Made by a program: the position numbers and the translations under genes
Assembly (NCBI RefSeq): GCF_022829585.1
Contig: NZ_JAKSYC010000156.1
Location: 45,271-109,270 of the forward strand
Reading direction: 5' to 3'
Length of the DNA stretch: 64,000 bases
From: Methylobacterium sp. J-026
GTDB taxonomy: Bacteria; Pseudomonadota; Alphaproteobacteria; Rhizobiales; Beijerinckiaceae
Shown: positions 1 through 10,131 of the stretch, in pieces
Numbering within the stretch: the first letter of the stretch is position 1
How the letters are laid out: every line of letters starts with the position of its first letter
The notes under the pieces: generated by a model
What the model was told of the DNA's origin: nothing
The model's input: only the letters and a program-made list of their open reading frames with translations
The model's database searches: none

Positions 1-708
1 GCCGCCGCCATAGACCCCCGGGACAGCGGCGGGCGCCCCCGCGGCCGGCAGGGCGCCGAAATGCCGCTCGGCCGCCGCCACGATCGCCTCGTGGGTCACG
101 GCCCCGGCCCCGGCCACGACGATGCGGTCCGGCGTGTATTCCCGGGCGAGATAGGCGCGGATCCCGGCCTCGTCGAAACTCCGGATCGTCTCGGGCCGCC
201 CCAGGATCGGCCGGCCGACCGGCTGGTCCGGGAAGGCGGCTTCGGTGAAGGCGTCGTAGACCACGTCGTCGGGGGTGTCCTCGACGGCGGCGTATTCCTG
301 CAGGATCACGCCCTTCTCCCGGGCGAGTTCGCCGGCGTCGAACACCGAATCCGTAAGGATGTCGCCGATCACGTCGAGGGCGAGGCCGGCATCCTCGCCG
401 AGCACCCGGGCGGTATAGCTCGTCCCCTCCGTGGAGGTGGCGGCGTTGATCTCGCCGCCGACATTCTCGATCTCCTCGGCGATTCTCTGGGCCGAGCGCG
501 TCCGCGTGCCCTTGAACGCCATGTGCTCGATCAGGTGGGACAGCCCGGCCTCGTCCGCCCGCTCGTTGCGCGAGCCGGCCCCGACCCAGACGCCGAGGCT
601 GGCGGTGGCCACGCCCGGCATCGGCTCGGTGACCACCGTGACGCCGTTGGGCAGCTGCGTCGTGCGCAGGGACGGGGAGGCGGCGTGCGTGGAGAAGTGC
701 TGGTTCAT
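1..708 (-). CDS. M16-family zinc peptidase, N-terminal part (cut by window edge)
   Basis: This is the N-terminal 236 residues of a pitrilysin/insulinase-type (M16) peptidase similar to mitochondrial-processing-peptidase-like proteins, running off the left edge. The inverted zinc motif HxxEH is visible as HLIEHMAFKGT around residue 58, which is the catalytic centre of active M16 subunits. It is preceded by LPNGVTVVTEPMPG and GVWVGAGSRNE, the usual N-terminal strand pair. The ATG at 706-708 opens MNQHFSTHAA. The gene lies downstream of thrC on the same strand, with a MITE-like repeat between them. The thrC-M16 order is common in alphaproteobacteria (established knowledge). Substrate is unknown. 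Confidence 0.9.
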   Translation of the reverse strand, partial: MNQHFSTHAASPSLRTTQLPNGVTVVTEPMPGVATASLGVWVGAGSRNERADEAGLSHLIEHMAFKGTRTRSAQRIAEEIENVGGEINAATSTEGTSYTARVLGEDAGLALDVIGDILTDSVFDAGELAREKGVILQEYAAVEDTPDDVVYDAFTEAAFPDQPVGRPILGRPETIRSFDEAGIRAYLAREYTPDRIVVAGAGAVTHEAIVAAAERHFGALPAAGAPAAVPGVYGGG

Positions 709-748
709 CGACGGCTCGTCGCGTGGGGGGCCGAATCCGGCGCGGGAT

Positions 749-951
749 CCCTCCCCCGTCTGCGGGGGAGGGTGGCCCCCGAAGGGAGTCGGGAATGGGG
801 AACCCGGCTTCCGGAAGGGGCAAAAGCCTTCATGAAGGCCGAGCGATGTCCTGCACCGTCGCTCCCCTCTTGCGGGACTTCGTCCCGGCCCGACCCCTGC
901 TGACGCAGAGGGCGCCCATTGGGCCACCCTCCCCCGCAGAGGGGGAAGGGG
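749..951. repeat. MITE-like intergenic element with CCCTCCCCC inverted ends (copy 1)
   Basis: The element begins CCCTCCCCC and TGCGGGGGAGGGTGGCC and ends with the reverse complement, GGCCACCCTCCCCCGCA. Its interior carries CCTGCACCGTCGCTCCCCTC, which recurs in a second copy at 63595-63768. It fills the gap between the thrC stop and the M16 peptidase start. No transposase is encoded, so it would be a non-autonomous or REP-like element. Confidence 0.75.
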
Positions 952-967
952 GACCGTCGCGCCAAGC

Positions 968-2380
968 TCACGCGCCCCTCGTGATGCGGGCGCGCGCGCG
1001 GATCAGCCGCTCCACGGCGGCCTGGTCGTTGGCCACTGGGGTCATGCGCTCGGGCCGGTCCATGAGGTCGGCGAGGTGCGGCGGCAGCGGCGGGCGCAGG
1101 CCGCCGGTGGCCTTGGCGACCGCGTCCGGGAACTTTGCGGGGTGCGCCGTGGCGAGGGCGACGACAGGGGTTGCGGGGTCCTGCTCCAGGAGCCGGCGGG
1201 CGGCGCGCACGCCGATGGCGCTGTGGGGATCGAGGACCACCCCGGTGGCGGCCTGGGTCAGGGCGATCTCTTCCATCACGTCGTTCTCCGGCACCGCGAC
1301 GGCATCGAACTCGGAGCGGATTGTGGCCAGCACCTCCGGGCTCAGGGAGAAGCCGCCGGACTGCTTCAGCCCGGCCATCAGCCGCGCGAGGGACGAGGCG
1401 TCGCGGCCGAGCGCCTCGAACAGCAGCCGCTCGAAGTTCGACGAGATCTGGATGTCCATGGAGGGCGAGGTCGTGGGCACGACCCCGCGCAGCGCGTAGG
1501 CGCCGTGCTCCAGGGTGCGCACCAGGATGTCGTTGGCGTTGGTGCCGATCATCAGCCGCTCGATCGGCAGGCCCATCCGCTTGGCGACCCAGCCGGCGAG
1601 CACGTCGCCGAAATTACCCGTGGGCACCGCGAAGGAGACCGGGCGGTGGGGGGCGCCCAGAGCGACCGCGCTGGTGAAGTAGTAGACGGCCTGCGCGGCG
1701 ACCCGGGCCCAGTTGATCGAGTTGACCCCGGACAGGCGCACCGAATCGGCGAAATCGGCGTGCTGGAACAGGGCTTTGACCAGGTTCTGGCAATCGTCGA
1801 AGGTGCCGTCGACGGCCAGCGCGTGGACGTTCTGGGCCGGCACCGAGGTCATCTGCCGCCGCTGGACCTCGGACACGCGCCCGTGCGGGTAGAGGATGAA
1901 GATGTCGACCCGGTCGAGGCCGCCGAAGGCCTCGACGGCGGCCGAGCCGGTATCCCCCGAGGTCGCGCCCACGATGGTGGCGCGGGTGTCGCGCTGGACG
2001 AGGACGTGGTCCATCAGCCGCCCGAGCAGCTGCATCGCCACGTCCTTGAAGGCGAGCGTCGGCCCGTGGAAGAGCTCCAGCAGGAACAGGTTGTCGTCGA
2101 GCTGGGTCAGCGGGCAGACCGCCGGATGGCGGAACGTGGCGTAGGACTCGTCGATCATCCGGTCGAGGTCCGGGCCGGCGATCTCGCCGTCGATCAGCGG
2201 GCGCAGGACGCGCTTGGCGGCCTCCGCGTAGGGCCGGCCCGCCAGCGCGGCGATCTCCGCGCGGCCGAGCTGCGGCCAGGTCTGGGGCACGTAGAGCCCG
2301 CCGTCGCGGGCGAGGCCCGCCAGGAGCGCGTCCGAGAACGAGAGCGGCGCGGCCTCGCCGCGGGTCGAGACGTGGAGCAC
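968..2380 (-). CDS. thrC: Threonine synthase
   Basis: Fold-type II PLP enzyme converting O-phospho-L-homoserine to L-threonine, the last step of threonine biosynthesis in the cytoplasm. About 470 residues, the length of the long (proteobacterial/yeast-like) class. The N-terminus LHVSTRGEAAPLSFSDALL with GLARDGGLYVP is diagnostic. The PLP lysine lies in GPTLAFKDVAMQ, the substrate loop in GATSGDTGSAA, and the cofactor region in PTGNFGD. The start chosen is a GTG at 2378-2380, because CGGAGG lies just upstream and the family N-terminus begins there; the open frame extends much further without family similarity. Having this canonical thrC makes the second threonine-synthase-like gene at 35571 unlikely to be needed for threonine. 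Confidence 0.96.
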   Translation of the reverse strand: MLHVSTRGEAAPLSFSDALLAGLARDGGLYVPQTWPQLGRAEIAALAGRPYAEAAKRVLRPLIDGEIAGPDLDRMIDESYATFRHPAVCPLTQLDDNLFLLELFHGPTLAFKDVAMQLLGRLMDHVLVQRDTRATIVGATSGDTGSAAVEAFGGLDRVDIFILYPHGRVSEVQRRQMTSVPAQNVHALAVDGTFDDCQNLVKALFQHADFADSVRLSGVNSINWARVAAQAVYYFTSAVALGAPHRPVSFAVPTGNFGDVLAGWVAKRMGLPIERLMIGTNANDILVRTLEHGAYALRGVVPTTSPSMDIQISSNFERLLFEALGRDASSLARLMAGLKQSGGFSLSPEVLATIRSEFDAVAVPENDVMEEIALTQAATGVVLDPHSAIGVRAARRLLEQDPATPVVALATAHPAKFPDAVAKATGGLRPPLPPHLADLMDRPERMTPVANDQAAVERLIRARARITRGA

Positions 2381-2615
2381 AGGGGCCTCCGAGGAAGGCG
2401 CCCCGTCTACACGATGCCGGCGGGCGTGTCGAAAGAAGAGGGCGGCCTCCGCCGCGCGGCCGGTCTGCCCGCGGGGCAGGGCCGGTGGCTTAACCGGGGC
2501 TGAACGGCACGGTTCAGGGCCGGTTCGGACACCGACGCCTATCAGCCGGATGGCCCGGCGGCGCGCGGATCTCTGCGCAAAGATGCGGGCGGACCGATCC
2601 TCGAAGAGAGCCGAC

Positions 2616-2942
2616 ATGACCCGAATCATCGCCCTGGCCGGCGTCGCGGCCCTGCTGTCCGGCACCGTGGCCTTCGCCCAGACCCCGCCGCCGCCGCCCG
2701 GCGGCCCGAGACCCGGCCCCGAGGCCGGTGCGCCGCCGCCGCCGCCGCCGGGCGGGCCCCGGCGCGGCCCCGGCCCCGACGGCCCGCCGCCCCCGCCGCC
2801 GAGGGGCGCCCATTTCGTGATCGCGCGCGGCGACGCCCGCCTCGACGTGAAATGCGCCGACGACGAGACGACGAAGGCCTGCGCCGACATCACCCTGCAG
2901 CTCCTCGACAAGCTCGCGACCCTCCGGTCCGACGCGCGCTGA
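2616..2942 (+). CDS. Small exported proline-rich protein
   Basis: 108-residue hypothetical protein. A clear signal peptide (MTRIIALAGVAALLSGTVAFA, cleavage after AFA) is followed by about 45 residues dominated by proline and glycine (PPPPPGGPRPG, repeated twice more), then a compact C-terminal segment with two cysteines (DVKCADDETTKACADI). The two cysteines suggest one disulphide in the periplasm. It is transcribed divergently from thrC. AGAG upstream of the ATG may serve as the ribosome binding site. No function can be assigned. Confidence 0.75.
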   Translation: MTRIIALAGVAALLSGTVAFAQTPPPPPGGPRPGPEAGAPPPPPPGGPRRGPGPDGPPPPPPRGAHFVIARGDARLDVKCADDETTKACADITLQLLDKLATLRSDAR

Positions 2943-2967
2943 CCCCGCCGGCGCCGGGCGCCGCCGC

Positions 2968-3381
2968 TCAGGCGTTGGTGCCCGGCGCCTTGATCAGGCG
3001 GCAGCCGGTGATGCGCCAGCGCCCGTCCGCGTCCCGGGCGAGGCTGTATTCGGCGGTCCAGTCGACGCCGTACTCGTCCTGGATCGCCACCGACTGCGTC
3101 ACCCCCGCCGCGTCCGTGTCCTGCGCTTCGCCGAACACGAAGCTGCGGTGGCGGTAGACCGGGCGGTACTGGTTGCGCACCATGCCGAGGAACAGGTCGG
3201 CATTCGGGAACAGCTCCCGGATCGCCGGCGCGGCCTGATCGTAGGCGGCCTGCGCGTCGTCGCGTCCGAAGGCCTGTTCCTGCGCGGCGATCACCGCCCG
3301 GGCCGCCGCCCGGCCCCCCTCGTCGGCGGCCGCCGGTCCCGCGAGGCCGAGGACGAGGAGGAGGGCGGGCCACGCGCGCAT
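2968..3381 (-). CDS. DUF4864-type exported protein
   Basis: 137 residues with a short signal peptide ([19 protein letters not shown]). The mature part has [23 protein letters not shown] and ends [10 protein letters not shown], the pattern of the DUF4864 family, which resembles the SnoaL/NTF2 fold (by-eye assignment). The longer open frame upstream of this ATG has no family similarity, so I start at 3379-3381. It converges with the proline-rich gene at 2942 and is divergent from rutA. The function is unknown; the protein is likely periplasmic. Confidence 0.75.
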   Translation of the reverse strand: MRAWPALLLVLGLAGPAAADEGGRAAARAVIAAQEQAFGRDDAQAAYDQAAPAIRELFPNADLFLGMVRNQYRPVYRHRSFVFGEAQDTDAAGVTQSVAIQDEYGVDWTAEYSLARDADGRWRITGCRLIKAPGTNA

Positions 3382-3700
3382 CGCTGTCACTCCGGCAAGA
3401 CCGAACCGAGACTTATCATCGACGTCAGGAAATGGTCCCCGGTTCGGCGACGACAATCGGCGCGCGACATCGCATTCAGACTTCCCGCATGGAAACCTGT
3501 TCTGGCCCTGCGGCCCGCACGCATCGAGCGCGCATGGGTTGGGCAGGCATCGCGCTGCGGTTGTGCAAGCCGCTGGAAAGAGAGGCATTTTCGCGCCGAA
3601 TCGCCGCCGCGGGTTTGACCCTCCAGCCCGGTTTTGCGAGCCTCCGATCGGCCGACTCGGGTCCCGGGGGTCGGGAGCCGGCCCGGTGGAGCGCAGGTGG

Positions 3701-4872
<1,172 letters not shown>

Positions 4873-4873
<1 letters not shown>

Positions 4874-5613
4874 TGGACGCCGCCCCCGCGGGGTTCCGCG
4901 ATGCAAGGGGCCGGCACGGCGGCGTGACGCTGCCGGCCCGGCCGGAACCGATCGCCTTCGATCCCGCCGCCACGGTGCTGATCGTGGTGGACGTGCAGAA
5001 CGCCTATGCGAGCCCGGGGGGTTACCTCGACCTCGCGGGGTTCGACGTGTCGGGCACCGGCCCGGTCATCGCCCAGATCGTCCGCGCGGTGGCGGCGGCG
5101 CGGGCTTCCGGGATCCGGGTCCTGTGGTTCCAGAACGGCTGGGACCCGGACTACGTCGAGGCCGGCGGCCCGGGCTCGCCGAACTGGCACAAGTCGAACG
5201 CCCTCAAGACGATGCGGCGGCGACCCGACATGAACGAGCGCCTGCTCGCCAAGGGCTCGTGGGACTACGCCCTGGTCGACGCCCTGAAGCCGGAGCCCGA
5301 GGATATCGTGCTCGGCAAGCCGCGCTACAGCGGCTTCTACAACACGCCGCTCGACAGCATGCTGCGGGCAAGGAGCGTGAACACGCTGGTCTTCACCGGC
5401 ATCGCCACCAATGTCTGCGTGGAATCGACCCTGCGGGACGGCTACCACCGGGAGTATTTCGGGATCGTCCTGGCGGATGCCACCCATCAGGCCGGGCCGC
5501 GGAGCCTGCACGAGGGGGCGCTCGCCAATATCGAGACCTTCTTCGGCTGGGTCTCGGACGTGGCGTCGTTCGAACAGGCCCTGGCCGCGCAGGCGCGCAC
5601 CGCAGCCGGATAG
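4873..5613 (+). CDS. rutB: Ureidoacrylate amidohydrolase RutB
   Basis: Isochorismatase-fold cysteine hydrolase that cleaves (peroxy)ureidoacrylate to aminoacrylate and carbamate. The catalytic triad is visible: Asp in [10 protein letters not shown] (about residue 40), Lys in [14 protein letters not shown], and Cys in [20 protein letters not shown] with the following cis-peptide region. 246 residues, the usual length. It is translationally coupled to rutA by the four-base overlap ATGA and followed about 43 bases later by rutC, so the three form one operon. Confidence 0.94.
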
Positions 5614-5656
5614 ACCGCCCGCGGTCCCGGCACCCGCAACGCGAAAGTCCCAAAAG

Positions 5657-6043
5657 ATGCCGAAGCAGGTCGTCGTTCCGCCGGGGTCGGCCAAGCCCCT
5701 GGCGCCCTATGTGCCGGGCACGCTGGCCGACGGGGTGCTGTACGTCTCGGGCACGCTGCCGCTCGATCGGCAAGCCAACGTCGTCCATGTCGGCGACGCC
5801 GGCGCCCAGACCCGCCACGTGCTGGAAACGATCAAGGGCGTGGTCGAGGCCGCGGGCGGCACGATGGACGACGTCACCTTCAACCACGTCTTCCTGACGG
5901 ACTGGGCCGATTACGCGGCGATCAACGCCGTCTACGCGGAATACTTCCCGGGGGAGAAGCCGGCGCGGTACTGCATCCAGTGCGGGCTGGTGAAGCCCGA
6001 CGCCCGCGTGGAGATCGCCTCCGTCGCGCATATCGGCCGGTGA
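5657..6043 (+). CDS. rutC: RidA-family aminoacrylate deaminase RutC
   Basis: 128-residue YjgF/YER057c/UK114 (RidA) protein, the third Rut gene. In the Rut pathway this protein accelerates conversion of 3-aminoacrylate towards malonate semialdehyde. Visible family features are [15 protein letters not shown], the [19 protein letters not shown] helix and [19 protein letters not shown], which holds the active-site arginine. It is the last gene of the cluster: no rutD, E, F or G follows, and a long hairpin and a convergent gene come next. Confidence 0.92.
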   Translation: MPKQVVVPPGSAKPLAPYVPGTLADGVLYVSGTLPLDRQANVVHVGDAGAQTRHVLETIKGVVEAAGGTMDDVTFNHVFLTDWADYAAINAVYAEYFPGEKPARYCIQCGLVKPDARVEIASVAHIGR

Positions 6044-6091
6044 CGGACGGTCCGGCTTCGACCCCTCGGTCGCAGGTCTGGCCGGTCTCGA

Positions 6092-6163
6092 GTGTCCCGC
6101 AGGCGCCGGGCGCCGCGCCCGGTCATGGACCCGGCGTCGCGCGATCGGGAACCTGCGGGACAC
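6092..6163. terminator. Long hairpin between convergent rutC and autotransporter
   Basis: GTGTCCCGCAGG at 6092-6103 is repeated inverted as CCTGCGGGACAC at 6152-6163, with a GC-rich, self-complementary interior. It sits in the 140-base gap between two convergent genes, where a bidirectional terminator is expected. There is no clear T-tract, so termination is inferred. Confidence 0.45.
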
Positions 6164-6184
6164 CCCGGGCGGGACGGAGCCCCG

Positions 6185-9100
6185 TCACCAACGGACGTTG
6201 AAGCTTCCCTTGATGGCGTGGCTCTCTGCCCGCTCACCCACCTGTCCGACATAGGCTACGCCCACTGTCGTGCTGGTCGCCACCTGCCAGTCCAGACCGA
6301 CCATGGTCACCAGCGCATCCCGCGCGACCGGTGCGCCCGCCGTCTGGAACGTCTGCGTCCCACCCCCGAAGGCCAGCAGCGCGGACGGGACGACATCTCC
6401 GAACGCCCGCCGGTAGCCGATCAGACCGCGCGCGACCACCGGGCGCTCCGTCCCGAACAGATCCAGCAGCACCTGCCCCTGAAGGCCGGTCGTGGCCGTC
6501 TGGATGTCGTAGGAGCGCCCGAACACCGTCAGCGCCGAGGCACCGCCCACCTCCGTGAAACCCTCGCGGTGGACGTGCAGCGCAGACCCGCCCACGAACG
6601 GCTCGACATAGCCCTGCGCGCAGGCGAACCGGTAGCCGACCTCGCCGAAGCCGTAGGCGCTGTCACCCCCCGCCTTGCCGGTCAGCGCTTGGCTGAAGCC
6701 GGGGAAGATCACGGTACGGCGCGTGTCCAGCGCATCGCCCGAGTAGACCGCCCCGAGCCGCACCTGCAGCGGCCCCACCGGCCCGCGGGCATAGATCGCA
6801 GCCAGACCGCTCTCGATCTGTCCGGTCGACTGCCGGGCGCTGACGTCGAAGGCCGTGAGGCTGTAGCCGGCCGCGATACCCGCCTGCCACCCGTCCAGGG
6901 GTCCCCCGAGCACGCCCGGCGCGGTCTCGATGCCGAGCATGAACCCGCCAGCCTGCGCGGTGAGGCGGTCGGTGTTGGCGGTTCTGGCGGTCTCGCCGAA
7001 CGCGCCGAAGACCTGGCCCCAGACCGCGTAGGTCGGCGGCAAGGGCCGCACCGGTATGAGGCTGACGGTCGGGGCGCCGGACCCGCCGGTGGTGTAGGTT
7101 GCCGGCAGGGTGGTGCCGGGGGCGAAGCGCTGGCCGATCGAGCCCGTCAGGCCGGGGCCGCCGAGGCCGAGGCCCTGCGCGAAACCGTTGCTCTCGCCGA
7201 AGCGCAGGTGGTCGAAGATCGTTTCCTGGACCAGGAAGGCGATCTGGGCTTGGGCGCTCGCGGCACTGGCCTGGACCTCGCCCGAGAGGGCGTTGAGCGC
7301 CTGGATCGCACCCGGTGCTGACTGTGTCAGGACCGCCGAAGCAACCACCGCGGCCGGCGTCGTGGATTGCGCCGCGGTCGATGTCGTGGACTGCGTCGCG
7401 GCCGGTGTCGTGGACTGCGCCGCGGCCGATGTCGTGGACTGCGCCGCGGCCGGTGTCGTGGACTGCGCTGCGGCCGGTGTCGTGGATTGCGTCGCGGCCG
7501 GTGTCGTCGACTGCGCTGCGGCCGGCGGCGTTGATCGCGTCGCGGCCGGCGTCGCGGCCGGGGGTGTCGTCGAGACTGCGGCCTGGACGGCTGTGGCGGT
7601 GCTGGTCTGGTTGGGCGTGGTCGACACGCTCTGGACCGGCGCGGTCTGCGTGAGCGTCAGCACCACCGTGTTGTTGGGATAGCTGAGGCTCGGCGTCAGG
7701 AACGCCATGTTCGAAGTTACGGACCCGAACGTACCGGACACGGTCTGAGCGGCGAGGATATTGTAGGTGTTGGAGGCCGCGTAGGTGCCCGAGCCGGCCA
7801 GCACGGAGACCTGGGCGCCGCCCAGCGTCGCGACACCGGTCGCGGCGATGCGATCGGAGGCCGTGGGCGTGGCGCGGACAGCGTAGGTCGCGCCCGCGGC
7901 GAAGGTGACGGATCCATTGACCGTCAGCGTCGTGGGCGCACCCGAGACCGCACCGGGACTGACGAGGCCGCCGTTGGCGACGGCGAGACTCCCGATGGTG
8001 CCGGACCCCGCCAGCGTCCCACCGGAGCCGACCGTGAACGGTGCCGCCGAGAGCGAACCGGTGACGTTGAGAATCCCGCCTCTGACGGTCCAGGGGTCGG
8101 ACAGGGTGTTGTTGGTCCCTGTCAGCGCCCAGGTGGAGGCTCCGGTCTTCTCGTAGGTGGAAAAGCCCTGATACTGGGCCGTGGGCGAGCCGACGGGGCC
8201 GAGCAGGGATGCGTCGAAGCTGGCATTGGTCGCGCCGCCGAGTGCGAACGTGGCGGTGCCACCCTGCACCACCGCGAGGCCGGTGACGGTGTAGCCCGCC
8301 TGCAGTTCCAGGCGGTTGGTCCCGCCGGTGAAGGTGATGGCATTGGCGCGCGTCGTACCGTCGCCGCCGAGGCCCCCCGAGACGGTGCCGGCGTTGACGA
8401 CGCTCAGGTCGGAACCGGTGATCCCGGCGCCTCCAAGGCCAGGGGTGCCGTTGGGGCTCCCCCCCGCGCCGTTTCCGGCCGCGCCGCCATTGCCACCGCT
8501 GATCGTGCCGGAATTGGTGATGGCCGCGCCCGCGCCGACGATGCCGGGACCGCCCGGACCGCCGTTTCCGCCCCGACCTCCGATTCCGTCGCGTGAACCT
8601 GACGTGTTGTTGACGCCCCTGGGCTGACCGGCACCGCCGTCGCCGCCGGTCCCGCCGCTGCCGCCGGTCACCGTGCCGGTATTCGTGAACGTTGCGTTCG
8701 TCCCGGTGAACGAGACGCCCGCGGCGCCGGCGCCGCCGTTTCCGGCATCGCCGCCGTCACCGCCGCTGCCGGTCCTGTTCGGTCCGCCGCTCACGCCGCC
8801 GGTCCCGCCGGCGGCCCCCGCGCCACCGGAGCCGCCGATGATGGTGCCGCTGCTGGTGAAGACGGCGTTCGGTCCCGAGAACGAGACGCCGAAGCCGCCG
8901 GCACCGCCGTCGCCGCCATGACCGCCGGCGCCGCCGTCGGTGGTGTAATTGAGCAGGCTGTCACCCCCGCCGGTGGCGCCCCGGCCGCCGGCACCGCCGA
9001 GGCCACCCTGGACCCGGCCCCCGTTGGTGAACGCGGCGCCGGCCCCGGAAAAGACAGCCCCGATGCCGCCGGCACCGCCGGTGCTGCCGGAGCCCCCGGC

Positions 9101-9667
9101 ACCGTCCGTGCCGCTGAAGTACACTCGTCCCCCGGGGCCGCCGTCGCCCCCAACGCCGCCTGCACCGCCTCCGAGGGTGCCGGTGTTGGAAAACGTCACG
9201 CTCGAACCCGTGACCGACACGCCGGCACCGCCAGCGCCGCTCGGGCCGCCATCCCCGCCGTGCCCCGCGGTCGCCGGGGAGAAGGGAGCGCTGCTGTCTC
9301 TGCCAGCGCCACCGGTGCCGCCGGTGCCGCCGGCCCCGCCGGCCCCGCCGGTCACGGTTCCCGCGTTGCTGTTGCTCGCATTGCTGCCGGAAACGTCCGC
9401 CCCTGAAGTCCCCGCCGTGCCCGCTCCGCCTGTCGCACCTGCCGTCCCGGTGGCCCCCTGTGTACCGGCCGCACCTGCGGGACCGACGTTGCCAGCTCCA
9501 CCGGTTATGGTGCCACCTGACCCGTTGTTGAGCGTCCCGACATTCACACCCTGCGCCAGGACATGTCCGGGCGCCACCGCCATCGCGAAGATTCCAACGC
9601 TCGCGACCGCGGCCGAAAATGTAAGGGCCTGGCGCAAGTCAAGCACACTATAAGTGGGTGTTTTCAT
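6185..9667 (-). CDS. Large autotransporter with Gly-rich passenger
   Basis: 1160-residue type V secreted protein. An extended signal peptide (about residues 1-39, ending HVLAQG) precedes a passenger of roughly 400 residues that is almost entirely Gly/Ala/Thr/Ser in degenerate GGxGGxG and NxGT(V/I)xGGxGG repeats. A beta-helix transport repeat follows (GTLAGSGTIGSLAVANGGLVSPG region, about residues 545-570), then a low-complexity linker of STTPAAAQ octapeptides (about residues 700-770), and a C-terminal autotransporter beta-barrel (about residues 880-1160) ending in aromatic W (SFNVRW). The barrel block PPTYAVWGQVFGAFGETART is typical. It would present the passenger on the cell surface, probably for adhesion (inference). 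It is monocistronic, with an AT-rich upstream region that differs from all neighbours. Confidence 0.93.
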   Translation of the reverse strand: MKTPTYSVLDLRQALTFSAAVASVGIFAMAVAPGHVLAQGVNVGTLNNGSGGTITGGAGNVGPAGAAGTQGATGTAGATGGAGTAGTSGADVSGSNASNSNAGTVTGGAGGAGGTGGTGGAGRDSSAPFSPATAGHGGDGGPSGAGGAGVSVTGSSVTFSNTGTLGGGAGGVGGDGGPGGRVYFSGTDGAGGSGSTGGAGGIGAVFSGAGAAFTNGGRVQGGLGGAGGRGATGGGDSLLNYTTDGGAGGHGGDGGAGGFGVSFSGPNAVFTSSGTIIGGSGGAGAAGGTGGVSGGPNRTGSGGDGGDAGNGGAGAAGVSFTGTNATFTNTGTVTGGSGGTGGDGGAGQPRGVNNTSGSRDGIGGRGGNGGPGGPGIVGAGAAITNSGTISGGNGGAAGNGAGGSPNGTPGLGGAGITGSDLSVVNAGTVSGGLGGDGTTRANAITFTGGTNRLELQAGYTVTGLAVVQGGTATFALGGATNASFDASLLGPVGSPTAQYQGFSTYEKTGASTWALTGTNNTLSDPWTVRGGILNVTGSLSAAPFTVGSGGTLAGSGTIGSLAVANGGLVSPGAVSGAPTTLTVNGSVTFAAGATYAVRATPTASDRIAATGVATLGGAQVSVLAGSGTYAASNTYNILAAQTVSGTFGSVTSNMAFLTPSLSYPNNTVVLTLTQTAPVQSVSTTPNQTSTATAVQAAVSTTPPAATPAATRSTPPAAAQSTTPAATQSTTPAAAQSTTPAAAQSTTSAAAQSTTPAATQSTTSTAAQSTTPAAVVASAVLTQSAPGAIQALNALSGEVQASAASAQAQIAFLVQETIFDHLRFGESNGFAQGLGLGGPGLTGSIGQRFAPGTTLPATYTTGGSGAPTVSLIPVRPLPPTYAVWGQVFGAFGETARTANTDRLTAQAGGFMLGIETAPGVLGGPLDGWQAGIAAGYSLTAFDVSARQSTGQIESGLAAIYARGPVGPLQVRLGAVYSGDALDTRRTVIFPGFSQALTGKAGGDSAYGFGEVGYRFACAQGYVEPFVGGSALHVHREGFTEVGGASALTVFGRSYDIQTATTGLQGQVLLDLFGTERPVVARGLIGYRRAFGDVVPSALLAFGGGTQTFQTAGAPVARDALVTMVGLDWQVATSTTVGVAYVGQVGERAESHAIKGSFNVRW
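7353..7570 (-). repeat. 24-bp coding tandem repeats in autotransporter linker
   Basis: On the minus strand, about eight imperfect copies of a 24-base unit encode the octapeptide STTPAAAQ and its variants (A/T and A/S substitutions). It is a potential length-variable region by slipped-strand mispairing, always in frame because the unit is a multiple of three. Confidence 0.8.
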
Positions 9668-10131
9668 GATTGATCTCGCAGCCTGATAAAAAAGCTCCAG
9701 AGCCCATGGAATTTTTTCACCGTGACGCGTGTTTGCAATTCAGATTTTGAAGCGCAAGTGACAGGGCATCACCCGGCCATCGAAAAATTGTAACTGACGG
9801 ATTTATGCAACATTCGATCTCGAAGTATTGCAAATATATATTCTAATATTTGATACTGTATATTTGAATTGTTATATTAAACATCGAATTTTATGATTTA
9901 TTGACCAAACTGGTCGAATTTTAACGGATGAAAATTTGAATCGGTCCGGATCGACCACGTGGCGCGCGGATGCGGTCGCGCACAGGTCCGGGAGGTCGCC
10001 GCGACGGTGTGCGCACGCGGACCAACCCGGCCTCTATTATTCGCGACGCGCGCATGTCCGGGACGCGACTCGGAGATCGGGCCCGGTCGGCTCCTGCCGG
10101 CTCCTGCCGGCTTGGGCCCGAACCCGTGGGA
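9668..10131. promoter_or_regulatory. AT-rich upstream region of the autotransporter gene
   Basis: About 460 bases without a gene. 9700-9945 is strikingly AT-rich (runs such as ATATATATTCTAATATTTG) in an otherwise very GC-rich window, and lies directly upstream of the autotransporter start. It ends at an operator-like palindrome (9901-9918). This suggests an imported gene or one under control of a nucleoid-silencing protein. No ORF is convincing here. The remainder, 9950-10131, is GC-rich with no feature I recognise. Confidence 0.6.
9901..9918. promoter_or_regulatory. Operator-like palindrome GACCA-N3-TGGTC
   Basis: TTGACCA, AAC, TGGTCGAA: the inner five bases of each arm are perfectly inverted. 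It resembles TetR-family sites such as the RutR consensus TTGACCA-N2-TGGTCAA, but with a three-base spacer and one inserted G. It lies about 235 bases upstream of the autotransporter start. Confidence 0.4.

Noticed and set aside
61..903. Long plus-strand open frame
   Set aside because: Antisense shadow of the M16 peptidase; the high GC content leaves antisense frames open. The same applies to the long frames opposite thrC, uvrA, trmFO, dadA, repA, the helicase and others.
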